The notes: generated by a model from the sequence alone, not told the origin. A stretch of 64,000 bases of DNA from an uncultured Alphaproteobacteria bacterium (GCA_902615845.1 CACMQS010000008.1:1-64000); one strand, 5' to 3'; numbered from the stretch's first letter, positions 44,186-52,893 are shown. Program-made: numbers and translations.

Positions 44186-46162
44186 TTATAAAGTTTTAAT
44201 TATTTTTTCAATTAAGTAATCATCTGTTATCTTAAAGTGCTTATATAAATCTTTGTATTGACCACTTTCACCAAAAGTTGACATACCAACAAAATTTTCA
44301 TTTTTAATATATTTTTCCCAACCATTTATTACTCCAGCCTCAATAGCAAAAATAGGTTTATTTCCTAAAATTTCATTTTTATAACTATCATCATTTTTCT
44401 CAAACAATTCAAATGAAGACATGCTTACAACTCTTATCTTTAAATTATTGTTTTCAAAAAGTTTATTTGATGTAGAGCAAGCAATCTCAACTTCAGAACC
44501 AGAAGATAAAATTGTAGCATCATATTCCTTAAAATCTCTTATTTTATAAGCACCTTTATTTACAAGATTTTCTTTGCGATTATCTTGTTGTAACATCGGT
44601 AGATTTTGTCTTGTTAAAACTAAGATTGTTGGTCCAGTATTGTTGATTGCACATTCCCATGCTTCTATAGTTTCAATAATATCACAAGGCCTAATGACTG
44701 TTAAATTTGGTATAGATCTTAAGGAGGCAAGATGTTCAACAGGTTGATGGGTTGGTCCATCTTCTCCTAATCCTATTGAGTCATGGGTCATTACATAAAT
44801 AACTGGTATATTCATAATAGCTGATAACCTAATTGAAGGTCTGCAATAATCGGTAAATACCAGAAACGTTCCTCCGTATGGAATTAAACCTTTATGCAAA
44901 GCAATGCCATTCATTATCCCAGCCATTCCATGTTCTCTAATGCCGTAATGAATATAATTTCCATTAAAATTATTAGTTGTAATTACTTTCATATCTTTTG
45001 CCTTGGTGTTATTTGATCCAGTAAGATCAGCAGATCCACCAATAAGATTTTTTTGATATTTTGAAATTAAATTTAGCGTTAGCTCACTCGATTTTCTTGA
45101 AGCACAATTTGTTTTATCATTAAAATGCTCAGATTTTAATTCACTAAGTTTTTCTGGAATTTGATGGTCAATTTTTTGATAAAAACTATCTTTAAAATTT
45201 TTACTTTCAATTAATTCTTTGTTTTTTGATAACCATGAATTTCTTGATTCTTCATTTCGTTTATAGAAACTTCTCCACTCACGTAACAAATCATCTGGAA
45301 TTTCAAATGGTGAATAATTCCATTCTAATTTTTTTCTTGTTAAACTAATTTCATCTTCACCAAGAGGTGAACCATGTGATGAAGCTGAACCCTCTTTGTT
45401 TGGTGAGCCAAAACCAATTTTAGTTTTACAAGATATAATTGTTGGAGCGTCATTTTTTTTTGCTTGAATTATAGCTTGATCAATTTCCTCATATTTATGA
45501 CCATCTATTTCAATTATATTCCAATTATAAGCTTCAAATCTTTTTTTCACATTGTCTGAAACTGAAAGATCAGTTGATCCATCTATGGAAATAGAATTAT
45601 TATCAAAAAACATAATAAGTTTATTTAATTTTAAATGTCCTGCGAGACTACACGCTTCATGACTTAAACCTTCCATTAAGCATCCATCTCCAGCAAAAAC
45701 ATAAGTGTAATGATCGAATAATTCTTTTCCATAATTATTTGATAATTTTTTTTCTGCTAGCGCCATTCCAACTGCATTTGCTAAACCTTGAGACAAAGGC
45801 CCAGTAGTCGTTTCTATGCCTTCTGCACTTCCGTATTCTGGGTGACCTGCAGTTTTATTATGTAATTGTCTAAAATTTTTAATTTGATTTATGTCAATGT
45901 CTTTATATCCTGTTAGATACAAACAAGAGTATAAAAGCATTGAGCCATGCCCATTTGAAATAATCAATCTATCTCTATCAATCCACTCCGGATCATTCGG
46001 ATTAAACTTTAAATGATTTTTATAAAGAATTGTTGCAATGTCTGCCATACCCATAGGCATACCGGGATGACCAGATTTTGCTTTTTCCACTGCATCCATT
46101 GATAAAAATCTAATACAATTTGATAATTGTCTTAGATTGTTGATATTATTTAAATTATTCAA
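44186..46162 (-). CDS. tkt: transketolase
   Basis: The 658-residue protein has the N-terminal substrate region DAVEKAKSGHPGMPMGMADI. The thiamine diphosphate motif is YVFAGDGCLMEGLSHEACS (G-D-G...N), and the pyrimidine-domain signature is IHYGIREHGMAGIMNG. THDSIGLGEDGPTHQPVEHL and the C-terminal ATILSSGSEVEIA complete it. It moves two-carbon units in the pentose phosphate pathway. The frame starts at TTG (46162), with AAAGG seven bases upstream supporting that choice. It leads the operon tkt-gap-unknown-efp-suhB. Confidence 0.98.
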   Translation of the reverse strand: MNNLNNINNLRQLSNCIRFLSMDAVEKAKSGHPGMPMGMADIATILYKNHLKFNPNDPEWIDRDRLIISNGHGSMLLYSCLYLTGYKDIDINQIKNFRQLHNKTAGHPEYGSAEGIETTTGPLSQGLANAVGMALAEKKLSNNYGKELFDHYTYVFAGDGCLMEGLSHEACSLAGHLKLNKLIMFFDNNSISIDGSTDLSVSDNVKKRFEAYNWNIIEIDGHKYEEIDQAIIQAKKNDAPTIISCKTKIGFGSPNKEGSASSHGSPLGEDEISLTRKKLEWNYSPFEIPDDLLREWRSFYKRNEESRNSWLSKNKELIESKNFKDSFYQKIDHQIPEKLSELKSEHFNDKTNCASRKSSELTLNLISKYQKNLIGGSADLTGSNNTKAKDMKVITTNNFNGNYIHYGIREHGMAGIMNGIALHKGLIPYGGTFLVFTDYCRPSIRLSAIMNIPVIYVMTHDSIGLGEDGPTHQPVEHLASLRSIPNLTVIRPCDIIETIEAWECAINNTGPTILVLTRQNLPMLQQDNRKENLVNKGAYKIRDFKEYDATILSSGSEVEIACSTSNKLFENNNLKIRVVSMSSFELFEKNDDSYKNEILGNKPIFAIEAGVINGWEKYIKNENFVGMSTFGESGQYKDLYKHFKITDDYLIEKIIKTL

Positions 46163-46247
46163 ATACTTACCTTTATGGTTGATATAAAATTATTTAATAT
46201 GGGTTCATTACAGTGACAATTATAAAATTACAAACTATAAAATTATA

Positions 46248-46436
46248 ATGGAAATACAAAAAAGAATTACAATTCTAAGCGAAAACTTAAATAATCTAAG
46301 ATCAGCTTTAGAAGATTTTAGGGACCATCATATTTCCAAAAAAGAAAAAATTAAAAATCTTGAAAATGAAATTAAAAATTTACGAAAACAAATGTCCGAG
46401 TATATTGATGAATTGGAACTTCTAATTAAGAAATAA
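46248..46436 (+). CDS. small coiled-coil protein upstream of zapA (DUF4164-like)
   Basis: The 62-residue protein is almost entirely a coiled coil (ITILSENLNNLRSALEDF, KIKNLENEIKNLRKQMSE), charged and without membrane segments. Short coiled-coil genes of the DUF4164 type precede zapA in many alphaproteobacteria, and that position is the main reason for this label. The sequence alone is too simple to prove it. Its stop lies two bases before the zapA start. It probably shares the zapA transcript and may act at the division site. The start ATG is divergent from tkt across 85 bp. Confidence 0.72.
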   Translation: MEIQKRITILSENLNNLRSALEDFRDHHISKKEKIKNLENEIKNLRKQMSEYIDELELLIKK

Positions 46437-46438
46437 CC

Positions 46439-46858
46439 ATGCCTTTTTTTAAGACAAAAATATTAAACAGAGAAATATCATTAGAATATGAAAAAAAAGA
46501 TGAAAAAAAAATAATAGATTCAATAAATTTAATTAATGAAAAAATTGATGATAAATTACAAAATCCAAAATATTCTAATGGAAAGATAAGTGATACTATA
46601 TTGTTATCACTTCTCTCTATTGAGCTTCAAGCAGAGCTTTTAGAAAAATTAAATATTGAAGGAATTTCTGAAGTAAATGATACCAAGAGTGAAGAATATC
46701 TAAAGAACAATTTAGAACTTAAAGATAAAATATTAAAACTACAAAATGAAAAAAAAATTTTAGAAGATGAAAAATTGAAATTAGATCAAGAATTTGATGA
46801 AATAAATACAAAAGTAGAGGATTTAATTGATATAATTAAGAATTCTTATTATGAATAA
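46439..46858 (+). CDS. zapA: cell division protein ZapA
   Basis: The 139-residue protein has an N-terminal ZapA-type globular part with ILNREISLEYEKKDEKKIID and SINLINEKIDDKLQN. Conserved hydrophobic ISDTILLSLLSIELQAELLE follows, and then a long coiled coil to the C-terminus. It is a little longer than E. coli ZapA (109 residues). The protein binds FtsZ and cross-links protofilaments at mid-cell. It overlaps the 5-formyl-THF cyclo-ligase gene by eight bases, so the 6S RNA found between these two genes in gammaproteobacteria cannot be present here. Confidence 0.85.
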   Translation: MPFFKTKILNREISLEYEKKDEKKIIDSINLINEKIDDKLQNPKYSNGKISDTILLSLLSIELQAELLEKLNIEGISEVNDTKSEEYLKNNLELKDKILKLQNEKKILEDEKLKLDQEFDEINTKVEDLIDIIKNSYYE

Positions 46859-47432
46859 TATTAAAGATGAAAAATCAATTATTAGAAAAAAACAAAAGAT
46901 TATAAGAGATAAAATTTTTAATAATAAACCATCTCATTTTGCTTTATCTTTGTTTAATGAATTTTTTGAAAGAATTAACTTTCAAGAAATTAATATAGTA
47001 TCTAGTTTTATTTCTATAAATTCTGAGATAAATACAAGAGAGCTTAACAATCTTATGTTTATTAAAAATAAAATTTTATGTCTTCCTGTAATTGAGAAAA
47101 AAAATAGTCATTTAATCTTTAAGCAATTTAAGAGTGAAGAGAATTTTGTAAAAGGACATATGAATATATCAGAGCCTCAAAATAATAATAAAATTTTAAA
47201 TCCTGAATTAATTTTTGTACCTTGTTTAGCTTTTGATAATAAGGGAAATAGATTAGGTTATGGTGGAGGGTATTATGACAGGACTTTTGCTTATTTAAAT
47301 AAGATTAATCATAGTTTCATTTCTGTAGCTTATGCATATGAAGAACAAAAGTTAGATTACATACCTATAGACAAATTTGATTTTAAAGTCGATTATGTTA
47401 TTACTGAAAAAAATTTATATAGCTTTCAATGA
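46851..47432 (+). CDS. 5-formyltetrahydrofolate cyclo-ligase
   Basis: The 193-residue protein has IIRKKQKIIRDKIF at the N-terminus, with basic residues for ATP, and the signature LIFVPCLAFDNKGNRLGYGG and GYYDRTFAYL (G-Y-G-G-G-Y-Y-D-R) around residues 122-150. It converts 5-formyl-THF to 5,10-methenyl-THF using ATP, clearing the storage folate produced by SHMT side activity. Its context is zapA-cyclo-ligase-YmdB. It overlaps both neighbours by 4-8 bases. It also connects, in metabolism but not in position, with the large one-carbon block at 16-34 kb. Confidence 0.94.
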   Translation: MNNIKDEKSIIRKKQKIIRDKIFNNKPSHFALSLFNEFFERINFQEINIVSSFISINSEINTRELNNLMFIKNKILCLPVIEKKNSHLIFKQFKSEENFVKGHMNISEPQNNNKILNPELIFVPCLAFDNKGNRLGYGGGYYDRTFAYLNKINHSFISVAYAYEEQKLDYIPIDKFDFKVDYVITEKNLYSFQ

Positions 47433-48220
47433 AAATTCTTTTTATAGGTGATATTGTCGGTAAGGCATCACGAAAAAAAATTAAAGAAATTATCCCAACA
47501 CTCAAATCTAAATACAATACAGACATGATTATTGCTAATGGTGAGAATGCTACTTCTGGTTATGGATTGTCAAAAAAGGATGCAGAAGAATTATTTTCCA
47601 GCGGATTAGATTTACTTACACTTGGGAATCATGCGTGGGATCAAAGAGATATGCTTTCTTATATTGAAGAAAATCCAAAAATAATAAGAGCTTTGAATTA
47701 CCCTTACGGTGTTCCTGGAAAAGGATATTATAAGCTTGAGCTTTTGAATGGAAAAAAAATTATCGTACTACAAGTAATGCTTAGATTATTTATGAATTTA
47801 TCATTAGATGACCCATTTAAAAGTATAATTGAATTTCTTCAAAAAGAGAAATTAGGTAGCACGTGTGACGGCATAATAATTGATATGCATGGTGAGGCAA
47901 CTTCTGAAAAAAAAGCATTTGGATATTATGTTGATGGACAAGTTACGGCAGTTTTAGGTACACATACTCATGTGCCAACAGCAGACAGTGTTATTTTACC
48001 TAAAGGTACAGCGTATCAAACAGATGTTGGAATGTCAGGTGATTATAATTCAATAATTGGTTTCGATATAGATAATCCAATCCATGGATTTGTTAAGGGG
48101 TATAGGGCTGAAGGTAGATTCACACCTGCTACTGAAAACATAACTATATGCGGAGCTTTAATTGAAATCGATAATAATACTGGTTTAGCTAACAATATTA
48201 CCCCAATTCAAGAGTCATAA
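47429..48220 (+). CDS. YmdB-like metallophosphoesterase (TIGR00282)
   Basis: The 263-residue phosphoesterase has the metal ligands of the YmdB/DR1281 family. They are Asp8 in LFIGDIVGKASRK, Glu39-Asn40 in IIANGENATSGYG, Asn67-His68 in LTLGNHAWDQRD, His154 in IIIDMHGEATSEKK and His179/His181 in LGTHTHVPTAD. YmdB hydrolyses 2',3'-cyclic nucleotides and influences RNA decay and biofilm formation in Bacillus. At 113-121 the usual N-x-x-G-R segment reads LQVMLRLFM, with Gln and Leu replacing the conserved Asn and Gly. The metal ligands themselves are intact. It overlaps the cyclo-ligase gene by four bases. Confidence 0.93.
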   Translation: MKILFIGDIVGKASRKKIKEIIPTLKSKYNTDMIIANGENATSGYGLSKKDAEELFSSGLDLLTLGNHAWDQRDMLSYIEENPKIIRALNYPYGVPGKGYYKLELLNGKKIIVLQVMLRLFMNLSLDDPFKSIIEFLQKEKLGSTCDGIIIDMHGEATSEKKAFGYYVDGQVTAVLGTHTHVPTADSVILPKGTAYQTDVGMSGDYNSIIGFDIDNPIHGFVKGYRAEGRFTPATENITICGALIEIDNNTGLANNITPIQES

Positions 48221-48228
48221 TTTACACA

Positions 48229-48260
48229 TATTAGACACATTTATCTAATATTTTATATCT
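48229..48260 (+). terminator. possible weak terminator
   Basis: TATTAGA (48229-48235) and TCTAATA (48244-48250) form a 7-bp A+T-rich stem with an 8-nt loop, followed by TTTTATATCT. The stem is weak and T-rich sequence is common in this genome, so this may be chance. The position after the YmdB-like gene and before yebC is sensible for a terminator. Confidence 0.35.
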
Positions 48261-48299
48261 TTACTAACATCGGATGAAATATTTATAAGTCAACTCTAA

Positions 48300-49049
48300 A
48301 TGGCAGGACACTCTAAGTTTAAAAATATTATGCATCGAAAAGGTGCTCAAGATAAAAAAAGAGCAAAAGTATTTTCAAGACTAGGAAGAGAAATATCTGT
48401 AGCAGTCAAAGTCGGTGGTGAAGATATTGAAAGTAATATTAGGTTAAGATCAGCAATTGCTTCAGCCAAGTCACTTAATATGCCAAAAGATAATATTGAG
48501 CGAGCAATTAAAAAAGGTCAAGGGAATGATCCTGATAGTAATTATGAAGAAGTAAGATATGAGGGGTACGGTCCTGAAGGTATTGCAATAATAGTTGAGG
48601 CACTTACAAATAATAAAAATAGAACAGCTGCAGAGATTAGATCATCTTTTAGTAAACATGGAGGTAATTTGGGTGAAACAGGAAGTGTTAGTTTTGGTTT
48701 TGACAGATTTGGAAATATCACTCTCGATAAAAACTTAGTAAAAGAAGACCAACTTCTAGAATTTCTTATTGAAAATAATAGTGAAGATTATGAAATTAAT
48801 GACACAGAATATTCAATATATTGTGATCAAAACGATTTGCATGAACTTAATGATAAATTAATTAAACAGTATGGTCAGACTAATTCTGCAAATTTAATTT
48901 GGAAAAGTAAAAATAATATTAATATTGGAAAAGATACAGCAGACAAACTATTTAAATTACTTGAAGTTTTAGAAGACAATGACGATGTTCAAGTTGTATC
49001 ATCAAATTTTGAAGTTGATGATAATGTTTTATCTTCACTGACAGCCTAA
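48300..49049 (+). CDS. yebC: YebC/PmpR-family transcription or translation regulator
   Basis: The 249-residue protein starts MAGHSKFKNIMHRKGAQDKK and contains FSRLGREISVAVKVGGEDIE and NMPKDNIERAIKKGQGND. YEGYGPEGIAIIVEALTNNK, GGNLGETGSVSFGFDR and VLEDNDDVQVVSSNFEVDD also match. These are the signatures of the YebC/TACO1 family, members of which help ribosomes through proline-rich stretches or act as DNA-binding regulators. Normal length. In alphaproteobacteria the gene commonly precedes ruvCAB, but here a short nuclease-like gene and then tolQ follow. Confidence 0.97.
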   Translation: MAGHSKFKNIMHRKGAQDKKRAKVFSRLGREISVAVKVGGEDIESNIRLRSAIASAKSLNMPKDNIERAIKKGQGNDPDSNYEEVRYEGYGPEGIAIIVEALTNNKNRTAAEIRSSFSKHGGNLGETGSVSFGFDRFGNITLDKNLVKEDQLLEFLIENNSEDYEINDTEYSIYCDQNDLHELNDKLIKQYGQTNSANLIWKSKNNINIGKDTADKLFKLLEVLEDNDDVQVVSSNFEVDDNVLSSLTA

Positions 49050-49063
49050 TGAAAGGAATATAG

Positions 49064-49357
49064 ATGCCTGATAAAGCTTGGAAAAAAAGAGAAAGAGATG
49101 TTGCAAACTATTTCAATGGAAAAAGGACACCTTTGAGCGGGGGTAATGGTAAAGTAACAAGAGCTGATGTAATTCATGAAGACTTATTTATAGAATGTAA
49201 ATTAAGAGCTAAGCATACAGCAATTAGTTTATGGGATGATACTGCAAAACTTGCGAAAGAGGAGGGCAAGACACCAGTAATAGCATTATGTGAAAAAAAT
49301 AGACCAGGGTTCTGGGTTATGGTTCATAGTAGTGATCTTGAAAAAATTAAAAAATAA
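49064..49357 (+). CDS. small PD-(D/E)XK nuclease, Hjc-like resolvase candidate
   Basis: The 97-residue basic protein has the residue pattern of archaeal Hjc-type nucleases. Glu10 lies in helix one (KKRERDVANYF), RTPLSGGNGKVTRADV gives Asp35, and LFIECKLRAK gives Glu44 and Lys46, the E-x-K half of PD-(D/E)XK. Hjc has Glu9, Asp33, Glu46 and Lys48, which is very similar spacing. Short phage-type proteins of this family exist, so a different DNA-cleaving role is possible. AAAGGA upstream of the ATG is a good ribosome site. It lies 14 bp after yebC and 5 bp before tolQ, where alphaproteobacteria usually have ruvCAB. Confidence 0.75.
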   Translation: MPDKAWKKRERDVANYFNGKRTPLSGGNGKVTRADVIHEDLFIECKLRAKHTAISLWDDTAKLAKEEGKTPVIALCEKNRPGFWVMVHSSDLEKIKK

Positions 49358-49362
49358 TTATT

Positions 49363-50076
49363 ATGGCAGATATTAATAGTACTAATTTATCGACAGAAGC
49401 TCCAGATTTTTCAATGCTTGCTTTATTTATGCAAGCTGATCTTGTTGTCAAATCTGTAATTATAATTTTAATCTTAGCCTCTCTTTATTCTTGGAATGTA
49501 ATAATTTCAAAAATTTTAAGAATTAGACAATTAAAAAAACTTGAAAAAGAATTTGAAGATATTTTTTGGTCTGGAAATTCATTTGAAGATTTATATGAAA
49601 CTTTAAACTTTAATCAGACAGATCCAAAATCAAAATTATTTTGTGCTGCAATTTTAGAGTGGAAAAAAAGTAAAACTCAGTTTGAAAATGATACATCTGA
49701 TATTAATTCTTTAAAAGATAGAATGATGAGATCAATGACAGTTGTTTTTAATAAAGAAAGTGAAAATGTTGAAAGGAATTTAACATTCCTCGCAACTGCT
49801 GGATCAACTGCGCCTTTTATTGGGTTATTTGGAACAGTATGGGGAATAATGAATAGTTTTAAATCAATTGCAATTGCTCAAAATACTAATTTAGCAGTAG
49901 TTGCTCCAGGAATTGCAGAGGCACTATTTGCTACAGCATTAGGCCTTTTTGTAGCTATACCTGCTGTAGTTGCGTACAATAAAATTTCAAATGATTTATC
50001 TAAATACTTCATATCCTTGGAAACATTCATGGATGAATTCTCAACAATTTTTTTTAGACAATTAGAGAAAAAATAA
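49363..50076 (+). CDS. tolQ: TolQ inner-membrane proton channel subunit
   Basis: The 237-residue protein has three membrane segments: one near 24-45 (VVKSVIIILILASLYSW) and two in the C-terminal half. NLTFLATAGSTAPFIGLFGT and VWGIMNSFKSIAIAQNTNLA carry the conserved Ala, Thr and Gly residues, and VAPGIAEALFATALGLFVAI contains the helix that packs on TolR. It forms the proton-driven motor with TolR that energises TolA during outer membrane constriction. It starts the tol-pal run. ybgC, often found before tolQ, is absent. Confidence 0.97.
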   Translation: MADINSTNLSTEAPDFSMLALFMQADLVVKSVIIILILASLYSWNVIISKILRIRQLKKLEKEFEDIFWSGNSFEDLYETLNFNQTDPKSKLFCAAILEWKKSKTQFENDTSDINSLKDRMMRSMTVVFNKESENVERNLTFLATAGSTAPFIGLFGTVWGIMNSFKSIAIAQNTNLAVVAPGIAEALFATALGLFVAIPAVVAYNKISNDLSKYFISLETFMDEFSTIFFRQLEKK

Positions 50077-50077
50077 A

Positions 50078-50506
50078 TTGATTTCCTCAAATAATTTAAA
50101 CAAACGTAAGAAGCAAAGGTACACGCAAATGAGCGAAATTAATGTTACACCTTTTGTAGATGTTATGCTTGTTTTACTAATTGTTTTTATGGTTACCGCA
50201 CCTCTTCTAACTGTTGGAATAAAAGTTGATTTACCAAAGGTTAAAGCTACTGCATTAACTGATATTAAAGATCCAATTGAGATAACTATCAAGTTAGATG
50301 GAGAAGTTTACATTGGAGAGTCAAAGGTTGAAGTAGAAAATTTGATTCCTCGATTAAATGCTATTACTGAACAAAATACTGAAGCAAGGATTTATATAAG
50401 AGGCGATAGAGTAGTAGCTTATGGAAGGATTATGGAAATTATGTCCATAGTAAATTCAGCAGGATATATTAAAGTCGCATTAATTACTCAAAATCTTGAG
50501 CAATAG
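50078..50506 (+). CDS. tolR: TolR biopolymer transport protein
   Basis: The protein of up to 142 residues has a basic cytoplasmic N-terminus followed by SEINVTPFVDVMLVLLIVFM, with the proton-carrying Asp in the membrane helix, and a periplasmic ExbD/TolR domain. PIEITIKLDGEVYIGESKVE and IYIRGDRVVAYGRIMEIMSI are typical. The longest frame starts at a TTG (50078), which keeps the basic leader (NLNKRKKQRY) usual for TolR. The ATG at 50129 is an alternative that would remove 17 residues. It follows tolQ by one base and is followed by tolA without a gap. Confidence 0.95.
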   Translation: MISSNNLNKRKKQRYTQMSEINVTPFVDVMLVLLIVFMVTAPLLTVGIKVDLPKVKATALTDIKDPIEITIKLDGEVYIGESKVEVENLIPRLNAITEQNTEARIYIRGDRVVAYGRIMEIMSIVNSAGYIKVALITQNLEQ

Positions 50507-51577
50507 ATGGATCGTATAAGCTATAATAGTTTAAAAATAATAAATTTTTTTGAAAACTTAAATCCCCAAACATCTGGAGTTATTTTTTCAACACTAATAC
50601 ATTTCATTATCCTTTTATTCATGGTTGGCTTGCCAAATTTTTTTTCTCCTAAACAAATCTATGTTCCAAACGTAATACCTATTGAAATACTCAATGTTGA
50701 TGAAAATACAAATTTGAAAAAATCTGATACTGAAAAACCAGAAAATAATAATAAGGAAACAATAGCTAAGCAAAAAAAATTTAATTCATCAGATCAACTA
50801 GAAGTAAAAAAAAATGTTGAAATAAATAAAACTGAAATTGAAGAAAAAACTAATCCAAATCAACCAGTTTTGGAAATGAAACAAACTCCAAATTTAGAAG
50901 TTAAGGAAACAAAAAAAGTAGTTATTAAAGAAAAAGAAATTTTAGAGGTTAAGAAAAAAGTAGAAACAATTAAAACTGATATAATTAAACCAAAACTCAA
51001 GCCAAAACCAAAAATCATAAATAGTGAAAATGTTAAATCAGATTTAGATGTTGAAACAAATATAAAGGATAAACCAATGTTGGAAAATGATAAGACAATT
51101 TCTAAACCAAAGCCAAAACCCGAAAAAGATTTTAGTATAGCATCAATGCTCAAAGATTTAAGAAATGAAAAAACAAATATGATTGAAAATGAAGTTAAAG
51201 AAGAGGTTGAAGAAGTTGATAATAAAAGTACAGATGAAACTAATGACAATATTATACTATCAATATCTGAAATCGACATGCTGAGGCAGCAATTATCTTC
51301 TTGTTGGAATGCTCCAGCAGGCGCGGTTATAGAAAGAGGAGACAAAGTAACAATTTCGGCAAAAGTACTTCAAAATATGAAGGTTTCACCAAATAGTATC
51401 CGCATTGTTGACACAAATATAGCTAAAACTAATCCTTTTTATGGACCAATTACAGATAGCGCAATGAGAACACTCTTAAATCCAGAATGTACACCGTTAA
51501 AACTTCCAAAAGATAAATATAATCTATGGAAAAATCTTACAATTACTTTTGATTATAGTATTATGAAAGGATATTGA
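50507..51577 (+). CDS. tolA: TolA-like envelope-spanning protein
   Basis: The 356-residue protein has a single membrane helix near residues 24-45. A long Lys/Glu/Pro-rich stretch follows (KPKLKPKPKIINSEN, KPKPKPEKDFSIASM), and then a small C-terminal domain with LRQQLSSCWNAPAGAVIERG, SISAKV-like TISAKVLQNMK and DSAMRTLLNPECTPLKLP. The two Cys of that domain could form a disulfide. The central region is low complexity and would not align between species. Identity follows from this architecture and from the tolQR-tolB-pal context. Its stop TGA overlaps the tolB ATG by one base. Confidence 0.9.
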   Translation: MDRISYNSLKIINFFENLNPQTSGVIFSTLIHFIILLFMVGLPNFFSPKQIYVPNVIPIEILNVDENTNLKKSDTEKPENNNKETIAKQKKFNSSDQLEVKKNVEINKTEIEEKTNPNQPVLEMKQTPNLEVKETKKVVIKEKEILEVKKKVETIKTDIIKPKLKPKPKIINSENVKSDLDVETNIKDKPMLENDKTISKPKPKPEKDFSIASMLKDLRNEKTNMIENEVKEEVEEVDNKSTDETNDNIILSISEIDMLRQQLSSCWNAPAGAVIERGDKVTISAKVLQNMKVSPNSIRIVDTNIAKTNPFYGPITDSAMRTLLNPECTPLKLPKDKYNLWKNLTITFDYSIMKGY

Positions 51578-52893
51578 TGAAAAAAGTTTTCTTAATAACC
51601 TTTTTTTTATTTTCTAGTTTTAAAGTCCATTCATTAGAAGTGACTCTAACACAAGGTAGTGTGAAACCAACTCCAATTGCTGTGACAGAACTATACTCAA
51701 AAAATTCACAATTAACTAAAGTAGGTAAAAATATTTCATCTGTAATTTCTGATAACTTAGAAAGATCTGGGCTTTTTTTACCAATAGATAAAAGATCTTT
51801 TATTCAAGATAATGAATCCTTATCAAATAAACCGAGATTTGAAGATTGGAAATTAATAAAGGCCCAACATTTAGTTTCTGGCAAAATTTCAATTAACAAT
51901 GGAAAAATATCTGTAGAATTTAGATTGTTTGACGTCTTTCAACAAAAGCAAATAGTGGGAAAAAAATACGAGACTAATGAAAAAAATTGGAGAAGAGTTG
52001 CTCATATTATTTCAGATTCTATTTTTAAAAATATAACTGGCGAAGGTGGGTACTTTGATACAAGAATAGTTTATGTTGCTGAAACAGGTCCAAAAGAAAA
52101 TAAACAAAAAAGATTAGCAATCATGGATCAAGATCAATCAAACCATCGATTTTTGACAGATGGATCATATCTAGTTTTAACTCCAAGGTTCTCTCCTAAT
52201 TCTCAAAAAATTACTTATATGTCTTACGTAAATAGAAATAATCCAAGAGTTTATATATTTGATATTGAAACTGGGAAGCAAGAAATTGTAGGAGAATTTC
52301 CAGGAATGACATTTGCACCAAGGTTTTCTCCAGATGGTAATCAAATCGTAATGTCTTACACTGATCCTGAAATTGGAAATTCAGAAATTTATATTCTGGA
52401 TCTAAAAACACGAATTTCAAAAAGAGTGACAAACAATTCTTCAATTGATGTTTCTGCGAGTTTTTCACCTGATGGAAAACAAATAGTTTTTAATTCAGAT
52501 AGAAGTGGAAGAAGACATTTGTATGTGAGCGATAATAATGGAAAAAATATAAAAAGAATTAGCAGGGAAGCTGGAAGTTATTACACGCCAGTGTGGTCTC
52601 CTAGAGGCGATATGATAGCATTCACCAAACAAGAGGGAGGTCAATTTTATATAGGGGTTATGGAGATTGATGGTTCAAATGAGAGGATGATTGCAAAATC
52701 ATTTCATGTTGAAGGTCCTACATGGGCACCAAATGGCAGATTTTTGATGTACTTTAAGGAAGAAAGAACAGCTGAAGATGGATCAGGTGGAGAATCTAGT
52801 CTTTATTCTATTGATTTAACTGGTTTTAATGAAAGAAAAGTAATAACTCCTCTAGGTGGTTCAGATCCAGCATGGTCGCCCCTGATGCATTAA
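51577..52893 (+). CDS. tolB: Tol-Pal system protein TolB
   Basis: This periplasmic protein of about 438 residues has a signal peptide (about residues 1-20), an N-terminal alpha/beta domain (TKVGKNISSVISDNLERSGL) and a six-bladed beta propeller. WD40-like PD40 repeats recur as LTPRFSPNSQKITYMSY, FAPRFSPDGNQIVMSY, VSASFSPDGKQIVFNSDRSG, YTPVWSPRGDMIAFTK and EGPTWAPNGRFLMYF. It binds Pal and hands signals between TolA and the outer membrane. A TTG three bases upstream is also in frame, but the ATG at 51577 is preferred. Confidence 0.97.
   Translation: MKKVFLITFFLFSSFKVHSLEVTLTQGSVKPTPIAVTELYSKNSQLTKVGKNISSVISDNLERSGLFLPIDKRSFIQDNESLSNKPRFEDWKLIKAQHLVSGKISINNGKISVEFRLFDVFQQKQIVGKKYETNEKNWRRVAHIISDSIFKNITGEGGYFDTRIVYVAETGPKENKQKRLAIMDQDQSNHRFLTDGSYLVLTPRFSPNSQKITYMSYVNRNNPRVYIFDIETGKQEIVGEFPGMTFAPRFSPDGNQIVMSYTDPEIGNSEIYILDLKTRISKRVTNNSSIDVSASFSPDGKQIVFNSDRSGRRHLYVSDNNGKNIKRISREAGSYYTPVWSPRGDMIAFTKQEGGQFYIGVMEIDGSNERMIAKSFHVEGPTWAPNGRFLMYFKEERTAEDGSGGESSLYSIDLTGFNERKVITPLGGSDPAWSPLMH

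Noticed and set aside
46842-46862. 6S RNA between zapA and the cyclo-ligase gene
   Set aside because: The two coding regions overlap by eight bases, so there is no room for the RNA found at this place in gammaproteobacteria.
47429-48220. Frameshift in the YmdB-like gene because of the altered LQVMLRLFM segment
   Set aside because: The frame continues normally on both sides with all metal ligands in place, so substitutions explain it better than a frameshift.
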